Source: Caulobacteraceae bacterium
Lineage (GTDB): Bacteria > Pseudomonadota > Alphaproteobacteria > Caulobacterales > Caulobacteraceae
Assembly: GCA_947475875.1 (NCBI GenBank)
Contig: CANJME010000007.1
Span: 62,001-126,000, forward strand
Direction of reading: 5' to 3'
DNA length: 64,000 bases
Shown: in pieces, positions 54,439 through 64,000 of the stretch
How positions within the stretch are numbered: position 1 is the first letter of the stretch
Layout: each line of letters starts with the position of its first letter
Translations under genes and position numbers: made by a program
Notes under the pieces: generated by a model
What the model was told of the DNA's origin: nothing
The model's database searches: none
The model's input: only the letters and a program-made list of their open reading frames with translations

Positions 54439-55085
54439 AACGCGTCGAGGTTCTGGAGTTCGAAACCGCCGGCGGGGTGACCATTCATTCCAGCCGCTGG
54501 AAGAATGGACTGGCGGGCGCCGGGCTCGCCGTCTTCACGGGGCTGGCGGCGCTGAGCGTTTGGTCGTTCCTGCATTATCCGACCGGAAAGGACGACATCT
54601 GGTACGAACTGGGCCTTGGCCTGCTCACGGCCTATGCCCTGGCCCTGACCGTGCAGATCGCCGCCCGGGCGGTTTCGCCCGAGAGCCTGCACATCGCGCG
54701 TTCCGGCCTGACCCACCACTGGCTTTTCGGCGTGCGCAGGTGGAGCTGGTCCGAGATCGAGACACCGCGCATCGTCCGCGCCGGGTTTCGCGGTCTGTTC
54801 ATCAATGTCCGGTTTGATGAGGTCACGCCGAGCGGCCGGCGCAAGACGATCAGCCTGCCGCTCTACTGGGAGGAAAACCCTGAACGCATCGCCGGCATGA
54901 TCGAGACGGCCCGCGAACAGGCCGCCGCGGGGGCGGGCGGGTTTACCGAGACCGTCCACGCCTCAGGCGACCTGCGCATGAAGCGATACGACCCGATCAC
55001 CGTGCGCCGGTTTGCGTTCGCTGCGGCCGCCATCCTGCTGATCGGCTATTACGTGGCCCTATGGCTGAACAGTCATCACCGATGA
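54435..55085 (+). CDS. Hypothetical membrane protein, possible bacterial PH-like domain
   Basis: A 216-residue protein with two N-terminal transmembrane helices (about 25-45 and 53-75), a soluble beta-rich segment (LHIARSGLTHHWLFGVRRWSWSEIETPRIV and following, residues about 87-155) and one C-terminal helix (about 190-208). The soluble part resembles bacterial PH-like (bPH) domains of YcxB type; this is a weak analogy. It overlaps genes on both sides, forming a VOC/bPH/GNAT operon. Confidence 0.7.
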   Translation: MKRVEVLEFETAGGVTIHSSRWKNGLAGAGLAVFTGLAALSVWSFLHYPTGKDDIWYELGLGLLTAYALALTVQIAARAVSPESLHIARSGLTHHWLFGVRRWSWSEIETPRIVRAGFRGLFINVRFDEVTPSGRRKTISLPLYWEENPERIAGMIETAREQAAAGAGGFTETVHASGDLRMKRYDPITVRRFAFAAAAILLIGYYVALWLNSHHR

Positions 55086-55549
55086 CGCCCGCCCTCGAAT
55101 TTCGCCTCGACGACCTCTCCGGCGAGGCCATCCGATCCCTCGTCGCCCGCCATTTGTCGGGCATGCATGAGCACAGCCCGCCGGAAAGCGTTCATGCTCT
55201 GGGGATCGAAAAGTTGCGCCATCCGTCGGTCCGCCTGTGGTCGGCGTGGAAGGACGGCGATCTCGCCGGTATGGGGGCTCTGCGCCGCATCGATGCGGCC
55301 AACGGCGAACTGAAATCCATGCGCGTGGCCGACTCCTGGCTGGGCAGGGGCGTGGGCCGCGCCATCCTTGATCACCTGATCGCCGACGCGCGGGGCCTCG
55401 GCATGACGCGCCTGTGGCTGGAAACCGGCTCCGGCCCACCGTTCGCCCCCGCGACAGGTCTCTACGAAAGCGCCGCCTTTTCCCGCTGCGCGCCGTTCGA
55501 CTATTACAAGCCCGACCCGTTCAGCGTTTTCATGACGCGGACGATCTGA
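55082..55549 (+). CDS. GNAT-family N-acetyltransferase
   Basis: A 155-residue acetyltransferase with the acetyl-CoA loop WLGRGVGRAILDHLIADA near residue 88, LWLETGSGPPFAPATGLYESAAF following, and DYYKPDPFSVFM at the end, similar to the PhnO/YjgM GNATs. ATG 55082 overlaps the previous stop; ATG 55061 in the same frame is possible. The substrate is unknown. Its stop lies 3 bases before the stop of the convergent 55553 gene. Confidence 0.87.
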   Translation: MTPALEFRLDDLSGEAIRSLVARHLSGMHEHSPPESVHALGIEKLRHPSVRLWSAWKDGDLAGMGALRRIDAANGELKSMRVADSWLGRGVGRAILDHLIADARGLGMTRLWLETGSGPPFAPATGLYESAAFSRCAPFDYYKPDPFSVFMTRTI

Positions 55550-55552
55550 TCC

Positions 55553-55984
55553 TCACCCGAAGGTCAGCACCGCGACCAGCACCGTCGCTGCGGACAATAA
55601 CCCGCTGATGGGGCCGGCGATCGCCATGATTTTCGCCGCCGCCAGATCGCCCTTCTCGGCCTTGCCCGCCGCGCGGGTCACCGTGAAAATCGCGGCCAGC
55701 AGCAGGACCACCAGCACCATCTTCAACCAGAATAGGTGACTGAGCGTGGACATGTCGGGATAGCGCATCCAGACCATCAGCGGCCCGGTGATCAGCATGA
55801 GGACCAGCCCGATCATGGCAATGCGGCTCACCCCGTGTTGCAGCTTCCACAGCCCCGGCCGCGTCTCGTTGTTGGCAGAGCCAATGGCCGGCCCGATCTG
55901 CGAATTTGCCATGCCGCCGCCCAGGCCCATCGCCAGACCCATGATGTGCAGCCACAGAACCACTTTGAAAAAGATGTCGTCCAT
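55553..55984 (-). CDS. Hypothetical four-helix membrane protein
   Basis: A 143-residue protein with four hydrophobic helices (near 7-25, 53-73, 85-107 and 122-141) and short polar loops. LWLHIMGLAMGLGGGMANSQIGPAIG and LHIMG-like segments with histidine near residue 13 and another near 50 could be haem or quinone ligands, as in small membrane oxidoreductases; not tested. It is followed on the same strand (83 bases) by ccrM's stop. The start is ATG 55984. Confidence 0.7.
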   Translation of the reverse strand: MDDIFFKVVLWLHIMGLAMGLGGGMANSQIGPAIGSANNETRPGLWKLQHGVSRIAMIGLVLMLITGPLMVWMRYPDMSTLSHLFWLKMVLVVLLLAAIFTVTRAAGKAEKGDLAAAKIMAIAGPISGLLSAATVLVAVLTFG

Positions 55985-56066
55985 GGCCCACCCTCCACGA
56001 TGCCCAAAGCACAGTCGCGCCGAAGGGATACTTCCGGGTTTTCGGGTTTAGTTCAACCTGCGGAAG

Positions 56067-57341
<1,275 letters not shown>

Positions 57342-57344
57342 AAG

Positions 57345-57992
57345 CTAGAGCGGCAACTCATCCTGCAAGGCGTCGTCCCAGGCCAGCATGGGGTTGCGGC
57401 CCATCAGGGCCAGTTTCACCGGTCCCCAGGTCGGGCGGTGAATTTCGCAAGGGCCGAGGCGCAGCAGAGCCTCGGCGTGGATGGCGGCGCGATAGCCCTT
57501 GTGGCCGGAAAAGCCGTAGCCGGGATAGCGCTCGTCCATCTCCTTCATCAGCCGGTCGCGGGCCACTTTCGCCAGGATGGAAGCCGCGGCGATGGAGCAG
57601 GAAATGGCGTCGCCGCCGATTACCGTCTTGACCGGACATGGCAAGGCGAACGGGTATTTGCCGTCCACCAGCGCAAACACCGGCGCGACCGCCATGGCCT
57701 CCACCGCCCGCCGCATGGCCAGACCCGTGGCGCCGACGATGTTCAGGGCTGAGATCTCTTCCACCGAGGCGAAACCGACGCCGAACGCCACGGCGCTCTC
57801 CATGATCTCGATTTCCAGCCGCTCGCGCGCCTTCGCCGTCAGTTTCTTGGAATCGTTCAGGCCCTCGGGAATCCTCCGCGGATCGAGGATCACCGCCCCC
57901 GCCGACACCGGTCCGGCCCAGGGGCCCCGGCCAGCCTCATCCACGCCACAGACAGGCGCTGGGCAGGCAGTCTCGAGGATGTAGTCAGGCAT
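57345..57992 (-). CDS. rnhB: Ribonuclease HII
   Basis: A 215-residue enzyme that removes ribonucleotides from DNA. The catalytic D18 and E19 are in [15 protein letters not shown]; further conserved Asp residues follow (for example in GGDAIS near residue 113). ATG 57992 matches the family N-terminus. It is separated from tag by 9 bases and lies upstream of ccrM. Confidence 0.97.
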   Translation of the reverse strand: MPDYILETACPAPVCGVDEAGRGPWAGPVSAGAVILDPRRIPEGLNDSKKLTAKARERLEIEIMESAVAFGVGFASVEEISALNIVGATGLAMRRAVEAMAVAPVFALVDGKYPFALPCPVKTVIGGDAISCSIAAASILAKVARDRLMKEMDERYPGYGFSGHKGYRAAIHAEALLRLGPCEIHRPTWGPVKLALMGRNPMLAWDDALQDELPL

Positions 57993-58001
57993 GGCGGCGA
58001 C

Positions 58002-58592
58002 TCAGGTGACCGCCATCCGTCGGCATTCTTCGTGCCGGGTGCAAGTCACAAGATGGTCGTTGACCAGGCCCGTGGCCTGCATGAAGGCATAGACGATCAC
58101 CGGGCCACAGAACTTGAAGCCCTTGGATTTCAGCGCCCTGGCCAGTTCCTGGGCCTTGGGCGTTTCGGCCGGAACGCCGGTGTCGACCGTCCAGTGATTG
58201 GTCAGGGTCGGGCCATTGATGCCCCAGATAAAGTCCGCCAGGTCCTCGCCGCGGTCGCGCATGTCGAGATAGATCCGCGCCCCGGAGATCGCCGCATCGA
58301 TCTTGGCGTTGGAGCGGATGATCCGCTCGTTGGCCATCAGGGCGGAGCGTTCCTTTTCGCCGAACCGGGCCACGATCTCGGGATCGAAATTGGCGAAGGC
58401 CTCGCGGAAGGCCTCGCGCTTCCTCAGGATGGTGATCCACGACAGCCCGGCCTGGAACCCGTCCAGAACCAGCTTTTCCCACAGCGCCCGCGAGTCCCGC
58501 TCAGGCACGCCCCACTCATGGTCGTGGTAGGCCTCGTACAGCGGATCGCCGTTCATGCCCCGCCACTGGCAGCGGGTTTCGGAGGTCGTCAT
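58002..58592 (-). CDS. tag: DNA-3-methyladenine glycosylase I
   Basis: A 196-residue base-excision repair enzyme for 3-methyladenine. N-terminal CQWRGMNGDPLYEAYHDHEWGVP (residues about 8-30) and LDGFQAGLSWITILRKREAFREAFANFDPE near 47 are typical of Tag; zinc-site Cys and His (C8 and C-terminal CTRHEEC) are visible. It overlaps the molybdopterin oxidoreductase gene by 4 bases (ATGA), so they are cotranscribed. Confidence 0.96.
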   Translation of the reverse strand: MTTSETRCQWRGMNGDPLYEAYHDHEWGVPERDSRALWEKLVLDGFQAGLSWITILRKREAFREAFANFDPEIVARFGEKERSALMANERIIRSNAKIDAAISGARIYLDMRDRGEDLADFIWGINGPTLTNHWTVDTGVPAETPKAQELARALKSKGFKFCGPVIVYAFMQATGLVNDHLVTCTRHEECRRMAVT

Positions 58593-60763
58593 GCGCTCAG
58601 TTTCCTCACGATCCTCACCGGTGTCGACTTGAAGGCCGGAGTCTTGCTGCGCGGATCGACGGCCGTTCCGGTCAGCACATTGGCCTCAGGGAAATAGGCC
58701 ATGACGCCGCCCCGGGCGATGTCGTAGGCGCGAACGGTGACGTCCTCCATCCGACCGTGGTCGGATTCCAGCGTCGCGGTATCGCCGTCCTTCAGGCCGT
58801 AACCGGCGAGATCATCCGCGTTCATCATGACGCTCCAGCGGTCGGCCATGCCGCGATAGGTGTCGGTGCGCTCGTAGATGATGGTGTTGAACTGGCCCTC
58901 GGAGCGCACGGTGGTCAGGGTAAGGCCGCTGGAGACCGGCGCTGGCGCCTTTCGGACCACGAAGTGCGCCTTGCCGTCCTCGGTGTGGAACTTCGGCGTG
59001 TGCAGCAGGCGCCCGGCGACATGGAATTCCTGCTTGGCGACGTCGATATCGGCCAGGGCTTCCATCCCCGGCACGATCTTCGCGATCGCTTCGCGGGCCG
59101 TGCGGTGTTGCTGGAAGGCGGCAAAGTCGATGGGCGAGTCGGGCAACAGCCGCCGCGCGATCTCGGTCAGCACCACCATCTCCGGCCGGGTATTGGCCTG
59201 CCGGCGGATGCCGCCGTCCGAGAGGCGCACATAGTTGAACATCGATTCCTGGGTGGTCGACTGCCACTCCTCGTCCCGCGCAGTAACCGGCAGGATCAGG
59301 CTCTCGCCCGCATCGATCCCGCAGATATGGCCTCGGTTAAGCGTCGTGGTCAGGAACACCTTGAAGCCGATGCGGTCCATGGCCTCCGTCACCCAGCCGG
59401 TATCGGGATTGGCTTCCAACAGATTGCCACCCATTAGCACCGCCACATCCACCTTGCCTTCGTGCGCAGCCTTCATTCCGGCCATGGTGTCGAAACCCTT
59501 GTCCCTCGGCAGGGTGATCCCGAACGTCTCCTCCATCTTCGCCATCACCTCGGCGGCCAGCACGGGCTTGACGCCGATGGTGCCGATGCCCTGGACGTTG
59601 GAGTGGCCGCGCAGGGGCAGCAGGCCCGCGCCCGGCCGGCCGATCATGCCGCGGAGAAGCGCGAGGTTGGCCAGATACTCGACGTTTTCCGACCCGTGCA
59701 GGTGATGGGTCATGCCCATGCCCCAGGCGATGACGGCGTTGGTTGAACGGGCGTAGAGCTCGGCCACGCGCTCGATGTCGCCGCGCGCAAGGCCGGTGCG
59801 CGCCTCGATGTCTTCCCAGTCCGCCGCCCGCACATCGGCCGCGAAGGCGTCAAACCCTGTGGTGTGATCGGTGATGAAAGCGCCATCCTCCGCGCTCATG
59901 TCCAGCACCGCCCTGGCGATCCCTTTGAACAGGGCGATGTCCGAGCCGATGGCCGGCTGCAGATAGTCCGAGGCAATCCAGTCGCCGCCCTTGAGCATTG
60001 AGGACGGGCTCTTGGGGATGGCGAACTTGACGAGGCCGGCTTCCTTGGCCGGGTTGATCATCACCACCTGGCCGCCCCGGTCGCGGCAGGCTTTCAGCTT
60101 GTGAATGAAGCGCGGATGATTGGAGGAAGGGTTTGCCCCGATCACAAAGATGAAATCGCACAAATCAAGGTCGTCCAGTTCGACCGTCGAGGTGCCCGTG
60201 CCGATCGTCGTTCCCAGTCCGATGCTGGTCGCCTGGTGGCAGTAGTAGGAGCAGTTGTTGACGTTGTTGGTCCCATAGGCGCGAGCCAAAAGCTGCAGCA
60301 CGAACCCCGCCTCGTTGGACGCCCGGCCCGAAGAATAGAAGAAGGTGCGGTCCGGGCTCGTCGCCGCCAGCCGCGCGGCCGCCATATCGTACGCCGCCTC
60401 CCAGCCGATGGGCGCGAACCGGTCGGCGCCTTTCGCCTTGAACAGCGGGGTGGCGAGCCGCCCCAAATGTTCCAGCTCGTGGCCGTCGAGGTCGCGCAGA
60501 TCGCTCAGCGGATGGGTCAGCACCTCAAGCGGAATGCCCGGCTGCACATCGCTCGACTGGGCCTGGACCGACTTGTTGCAGACGGAAGGAAACTCGCCCG
60601 CCTCGTTGGTCATGCCGCCCTTCTGGCCGCCCATGCCAAGCCCGCAGGCCTTGCAGGTGTTTTTCGAAGTCAGCGCCTTGGCGGTGCGCGCAAAACCGGC
60701 CTTGCGCGCGGTTTCCAGCGCATAGAGCACCTTTTTCGCGCCGCCGCCGACGGTTTGCCGCAT
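58589..60763 (-). CDS. Molybdopterin oxidoreductase, FdhF/YdeP family
   Basis: A 724-residue Mo-bisMGD enzyme of the YdeP group. The N-terminal cluster motif shows only C37, C40 and C62, as in YdeP rather than the four-Cys formate dehydrogenases. A Cys in NNCSYYCHQATSIG (C171 or C175) is the probable Mo ligand. Molybdopterin segments FIFVIGANPSSNHPR near 210 and the C-terminal binding part ILPVTARDEEWQSTTQESM follow. E. coli YdeP affects acid resistance; no formate-dehydrogenase partner genes are present here. ATG 60763 directly follows GTG 60766; either may be used. Confidence 0.88.
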   Translation of the reverse strand: MRQTVGGGAKKVLYALETARKAGFARTAKALTSKNTCKACGLGMGGQKGGMTNEAGEFPSVCNKSVQAQSSDVQPGIPLEVLTHPLSDLRDLDGHELEHLGRLATPLFKAKGADRFAPIGWEAAYDMAAARLAATSPDRTFFYSSGRASNEAGFVLQLLARAYGTNNVNNCSYYCHQATSIGLGTTIGTGTSTVELDDLDLCDFIFVIGANPSSNHPRFIHKLKACRDRGGQVVMINPAKEAGLVKFAIPKSPSSMLKGGDWIASDYLQPAIGSDIALFKGIARAVLDMSAEDGAFITDHTTGFDAFAADVRAADWEDIEARTGLARGDIERVAELYARSTNAVIAWGMGMTHHLHGSENVEYLANLALLRGMIGRPGAGLLPLRGHSNVQGIGTIGVKPVLAAEVMAKMEETFGITLPRDKGFDTMAGMKAAHEGKVDVAVLMGGNLLEANPDTGWVTEAMDRIGFKVFLTTTLNRGHICGIDAGESLILPVTARDEEWQSTTQESMFNYVRLSDGGIRRQANTRPEMVVLTEIARRLLPDSPIDFAAFQQHRTAREAIAKIVPGMEALADIDVAKQEFHVAGRLLHTPKFHTEDGKAHFVVRKAPAPVSSGLTLTTVRSEGQFNTIIYERTDTYRGMADRWSVMMNADDLAGYGLKDGDTATLESDHGRMEDVTVRAYDIARGGVMAYFPEANVLTGTAVDPRSKTPAFKSTPVRIVRKLSA

Positions 60764-60854
60764 CACAACACCGAACTTGCCCGTCCCTTGCAGGTTGTCA
60801 TTTACGCTAGACCGGCGCTTAATGTCGAAAAATCATACGCTGGGAGGAGCGGTC

Positions 60855-62072
60855 ATGCTCAAGTCGAAATCATTGGCTCTGGCCCTATTGCTGACGGGTG
60901 GCGCGCTCATCGCCGCTGCCCCCGCCCTGTCCGCGGACGGCCCCAATCCTGTGATCGTCAAGGCCGGGTACAAGGTTCCCAAGAACGCCTTCGGTCAGCC
61001 GGACCTTTCGGGCGCCTGGACCAACTCGACCTTGAGCACCCTCGAGCGCGCCGCCAGCTATGGCGACCGGATGGTCATGACGCCCGAAGAGGTCGCCCGG
61101 GCCGAGGGCACTCGTCTGGCCCAGATCGTTAACGGCAACAAGCCGACCAGCACCACCGCCACCCTGGCCGAGGTCAACGCCACCTGCGACCTGCCCGGCT
61201 TCGCCCCCGGCGCGGGTTGCGCCTACAACGCCGGCTTCACCGAGCCGGGCGACCTGGTGATGCGCGTCAATGGCCAGCCACGCGCCTCGTTCATCACCTA
61301 CCCGGCCAACGGCCGCATCCCGCAGCGCAAGGCAACCGCGGTGGTAACCACCTCGAACATCGTCGTCGGACCCGCCGAAGGCGAGGAACGTGCGCCGCTC
61401 GGCGCCGGAGAAGCGGCGGGCGCCGGTCGCGGCGGCCGGGGCGGCGGCGCTGCCGCTCAGCCTGCGGCAGGCGCAGGACGCGGCGGCGGCGGTGGCGGCG
61501 GTGGCCGTGGCGGTCTCGCCGGTCAGTACGACAATCCGGAAAACCGGCCTCTGCCGGAGCGCTGCATCATGTCGTTCGGCGCCTCCACCGGCCCGATCAT
61601 GCGCGACCAACTGTACAATTCGAACTACCGCTTCGTGCAGGGCCGCGACTCGCTCGCCATCTGGGTGGAGATGGTCCACGACACACGCATCGTGCGCATC
61701 GGCCCCAACGCCAAGCACCGCACCGACGGCATCCGCCCCTACTACGGCGACGCCATCGGCCACTACGAAGGCAATACCCTGGTCGTCGAGACCACCAACT
61801 GGCCGCAATCCCAGCAACTCAACGGCTCGTGGCAGAACCTGAAAATCACCGAACGCTTCACCCGCGTTTCGCCGACCCGCATGCTCTATCAGTTTGAGGC
61901 CGAGGACCCGACGTTCTGGGACAAGCCCTGGGGCGGCGAGTACGAATTCGCGCAAACCAGCGGCGTCTATGAGTACGCCTGCCACGAGGGCAACTACGCC
62001 CTAGAAGGCGTGCTCGCCGGCGCCCGGGCGGCGGAAAAGGCGGCGGCTACGCCGGCCTCGGCGCAACGGTAA
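60855..62072 (+). CDS. Exported Gly-rich protein, member of a paralogous pair
   Basis: A 405-residue protein with a signal peptide (1-26). The chain has QPDLSGAWTNS near 42, then CDLPGFAPGAGC, RASFITYPANGRIP, a Gly/Ala-rich low-complexity stretch (residues about 185-240), and a C-terminal domain with ERCIMSFGASTG, GHYEGNTLVVETTNW and RFTRVSPTRMLYQFEAEDP, ending in a CHEGNYALEG segment. That domain recurs in a partial gene at 63133. It is probably periplasmic or secreted. The family is widespread among alphaproteobacteria and acidobacteria to my knowledge, without a known function. RBS GGGAGGAG precedes ATG 60855. Confidence 0.85.
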   Translation: MLKSKSLALALLLTGGALIAAAPALSADGPNPVIVKAGYKVPKNAFGQPDLSGAWTNSTLSTLERAASYGDRMVMTPEEVARAEGTRLAQIVNGNKPTSTTATLAEVNATCDLPGFAPGAGCAYNAGFTEPGDLVMRVNGQPRASFITYPANGRIPQRKATAVVTTSNIVVGPAEGEERAPLGAGEAAGAGRGGRGGGAAAQPAAGAGRGGGGGGGGRGGLAGQYDNPENRPLPERCIMSFGASTGPIMRDQLYNSNYRFVQGRDSLAIWVEMVHDTRIVRIGPNAKHRTDGIRPYYGDAIGHYEGNTLVVETTNWPQSQQLNGSWQNLKITERFTRVSPTRMLYQFEAEDPTFWDKPWGGEYEFAQTSGVYEYACHEGNYALEGVLAGARAAEKAAATPASAQR

Positions 62073-62095
62073 GGCTCACATCCACAAAGGTATTC

Positions 62096-62222
62096 GTCAT
62101 CCTCGGGTTCGGCGCAGCCGAATCCCGAGGATCCAGCAGCACCGAACTTGACGTTGCATTGGCTCGTTGAGACCTGGGATGCTGGGTCCTCGGTATTGCC
62201 TTTCAGGCAAACCGAGGATGAC
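62096..62222. repeat. Palindromic element (GTCATCCTCGG ... CCGAGGATGAC)
   Basis: Outer arms GTCATCCTCGG (62096-62106) and CCGAGGATGAC (62212-62222) frame two internal hairpins: CCTCGGGTTCGG with its complement CCGAATCCCGAGG, and GCCT with AGGC between the inner arms. The 127-base stretch fills the convergent space between two genes. It resembles dispersed palindromes known from alphaproteobacterial genomes, with a GATCCAGC motif inside. Confidence 0.85.
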
Positions 62223-62241
62223 GACGTCGTGGGAGCGATTG

Positions 62242-63093
62242 TTATGAGGCGCTGAGGATCGCCTCCAGCCCTTCCCTATAACTCACATACCTCGGCCGCC
62301 AGCCAAGCTCGGCTTTGGCCCGGGCGTTCGAGACGCGCTTGTTCTCGGCATAGAAGCGGCGGCTGGCCTCGGGGATTTCGGTGGTCAGGGGCGGCGGCTC
62401 AATGCCCAGCAGCTTGGCGGCATATTCAATGACCGCCTCGCCGGGAGCCGGCTCGTCGTCGCAGATGTTGTAGATGCCCGCCGCTCTTGGCCGGGCGATG
62501 GAGGCCTCGAGAGCCGAGACGACGTCGTCCCGGTGGGCTCTTGAGAACACGTGGCCCGGGATGGCGATCCGCCGCGCCTTGCCGTCGCGGAGGCGATCGA
62601 ACGCCGAACGCCCCGGCCCATAGATGCCTGGCAAGCGAAAGGTGGTCACTGTCAGGCCCATGCCCCGCCCGGTCTGGCGCCAGTCCCGCTCGGCGCCCGC
62701 CCGGCGCCCGCCCTCCAGCGAGATGGCGTTAAGCGGGCTCTCCTCGTCCACCCAGCCCCCGCCCCGGTCGCCATAGACCCCGGTGGTCGACAGATAGCCG
62801 ATCCAGTCAGGAAAGGCGTTCGAGGCGGCGATGGCGGGCGCCAGCGCATCAAGGCCCGGGCAACCGGCGGCCCCCGGCGGGGCGGTGACCAGGATCGCGT
62901 CCGCGTCATGCACGGAAGCCGCCATGGCGATGGGATCGGCCGGATCGACGGCCTCAACACCGCCCGCCCCGAGGGCGGATCTGGCCCCGGCCGTACGGGC
63001 GGTGGCCGCCACGCGCCAGCCCTTGCCGATCAGCGCCCGGGCCAGGCCCGAGCCGACATAGCCGTATCCGAAAATGAACGCCTTTTGCCCCAC
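62242..63093 (-). CDS. NAD-dependent epimerase/dehydratase-like protein
   Basis: A 283-residue Rossmann protein with AFIFGYGYVGSGLARAL at the N-terminus (a GxGYxG nucleotide motif), STTGVYGDRGG in the active-site region and RLPGIYGPGRSA near residue 165. C-terminal ENKRVSNARAKAELGWRPRYVSYREGL is typical of YeeZ-type proteins. There is no clear catalytic Tyr-x3-Lys, so activity may differ from classical epimerases. It uses ATG 63093. Confidence 0.85.
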   Translation of the reverse strand: MGQKAFIFGYGYVGSGLARALIGKGWRVAATARTAGARSALGAGGVEAVDPADPIAMAASVHDADAILVTAPPGAAGCPGLDALAPAIAASNAFPDWIGYLSTTGVYGDRGGGWVDEESPLNAISLEGGRRAGAERDWRQTGRGMGLTVTTFRLPGIYGPGRSAFDRLRDGKARRIAIPGHVFSRAHRDDVVSALEASIARPRAAGIYNICDDEPAPGEAVIEYAAKLLGIEPPPLTTEIPEASRRFYAENKRVSNARAKAELGWRPRYVSYREGLEAILSAS

Positions 63094-63132
63094 GCGCCAA
63101 GCTGAACACGAAAAGGCCCGGGACGGGAAGAA

Positions 63133-64000
63133 CTAGCGCGGCGTGACCGGCGCGCGCGGCTGCTGGCCGATCGCCACCAGCTCTCCCGCCAGAATGCCGT
63201 CGAACGCGTAGTTGCCCTCGTGGCAGGCGTATTCGAAAACGCCGTCCGAGGCCTGCCACTCATATTCGCCGCCCCAGTCCTGATCCCAGTTGGCCGGTGA
63301 GTGGACGTTGAACTGATAGAGCAGCCGGGTCGGCGAGACCTTGGTGAAACGCTCGGTCAGGGTCAGGTCAGCGGCCGAACGGTTCTGAATCTGGTCCAGG
63401 GCGCTGAAATTCTTGGTCTCGACGACCAGGGTATTGCCCTCATAGTGGCCGATGGCATCGCCCATGTGTTCACGCACACCATTGGTCATGTGCTTGCCAT
63501 TCAGGCGTACGATGCGCACGTCGTGGACCATCTCGACCCAGATCGCGACCGAGTCCTTGCCCTGAACAATGCGGATGTTGTTGTTGTACAGCGTCGGCAG
63601 CATCAGAGTTCCGCGGCCCGAGGCGAACATGATGCATCGCTCGGCGGCGGGATGGTTTTCGGGCTGGGTGCCGTCGCGCTGAGCGCCACCGCCGCGTCCC
63701 GTCGCGGGCGTCGCTCCAGCTGCCGCCCCGCCACGACCGGCCACTGCGCCGCCCCGGCCGCCACGGGTGAGCGATTCTTCGCCTTCCTCGGCGCCCAGTG
63801 AGGCGATGGTGGTCGAGGCGGCCCGGGGGGCCGGGACCTGGCCGTTGGCCGGATAGGTGATGAATGAGGCGCGCGGCTCGCCGTGAACCCGCATGACGTA
63901 GGTGCCCGGATCGACGAAACCGCCGTTGTAGCCGCAGCCCACGCCCGAGAACCCACGAACGTCGCAGGTCTTGTTGACCTCCTGCGTGGTCAGCTTGGGA
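63133..64000 (-). CDS. Exported Gly-rich protein paralogue (partial at window end)
   Basis: The reading frame continues beyond 64000 without a start, so only the C-terminal 288 or so residues are present. It aligns over its whole length with the 60855 product: CDVRGF..., RASFITYPANGQVP, the Gly/Ala stretch, GHYEGNTLVVETKNF, RFTKVSPTRLLYQF and CHEGNYAFDG. Local differences in the Gly-rich linker and at the C-terminus suggest old duplication. The genes are on opposite strands, separated by the epimerase-like gene. Confidence 0.85.
   Translation of the reverse strand, partial: PKLTTQEVNKTCDVRGFSGVGCGYNGGFVDPGTYVMRVHGEPRASFITYPANGQVPAPRAASTTIASLGAEEGEESLTRGGRGGAVAGRGGAAAGATPATGRGGGAQRDGTQPENHPAAERCIMFASGRGTLMLPTLYNNNIRIVQGKDSVAIWVEMVHDVRIVRLNGKHMTNGVREHMGDAIGHYEGNTLVVETKNFSALDQIQNRSAADLTLTERFTKVSPTRLLYQFNVHSPANWDQDWGGEYEWQASDGVFEYACHEGNYAFDGILAGELVAIGQQPRAPVTPR

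Overview
The window is a GC-rich, gene-dense chromosomal segment of an alphaproteobacterium, most likely of the family Caulobacteraceae (Caulobacter or Phenylobacterium; the genus cannot be fixed from this sequence). Three things point there: a CcrM-type GANTC methyltransferase whose leader carries GANTC sites and a CtrA-like box, a PdeA-like GEDEF/EAL c-di-GMP phosphodiesterase ending in Arg-Gly, and a bc1 complex coded by three separate genes next to apt. No rRNA, tRNA, CRISPR array, insertion sequence or prophage was recognised. No gene-free stretch exceeds about 300 bases.

Layout. 1-2226: two MFS transporters on the minus strand, the first cut by the window edge. 2412-10536: a plus-strand run with lgt, a MidA-like methyltransferase, pgeF, prs, a polyproline lipoprotein, rplY, pth and an overlapping TPR/ankyrin pair. 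10533-15242: an EamA transporter, ychF, a sirtuin, two tandem dienelactone hydrolases and an exported VOC protein. 15303-18492: apt and petABC (bc1 complex), minus strand. 18646-20011: trmL and hemF. 20008-20708: a small VapBC-like toxin-antitoxin module with its own promoter and operator. 20705-23858: a minus-strand cluster of cca, a DUF6111 protein, a CoA-type Nudix hydrolase, a DUF1285 protein and a GNAT. 23957-29047: an MFS exporter, a TfoX-like protein, an enoyl-CoA hydratase, a four-repeat cysteine protein, pgsA and a c-type cytochrome. 29286-35428: uvrC, a lipoprotein, ygfZ, a GT9 glycosyltransferase, pyrC and a pirin. 35472-43729: a GNAT, the PdeA homologue, two related exported proteins, yqgE, a peroxiredoxin, tsaC/sua5, an FAD oxidoreductase and an exported FecR-like protein. 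44009-46589: an SDR, an alpha/beta hydrolase and a second GT9 enzyme. 46713-52285: infC-rpmI-rplT-pheS-pheT and a UPF0114 protein. 52344-55984: mutY and several small genes. 56067-60763, minus strand: a molybdopterin oxidoreductase, tag, rnhB and ccrM, so DNA repair and DNA methylation genes sit together. 60855-64000: two divergent copies of a Gly-rich exported family around an NAD-dependent epimerase-like protein.

Most of this is conserved housekeeping: translation (infC, rpmI, rplT, pheST, rplY, pth, trmL, cca, tsaC), respiration and haem, nucleotide metabolism (prs, apt, pyrC) and DNA repair (uvrC, mutY, tag, rnhB). I do not see a large undescribed system. The points most worth following up are small-scale. 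At least five palindromic intergenic elements are present, and one has entered the ygfZ reading frame and is translated. Six convergent gene pairs interlock through a shared CTAG or TTAG stop tetranucleotide. infC probably starts at AUU. The VapC-like toxin has His where the third catalytic Asp belongs. One exported family is built of four copies of a four-cysteine module.
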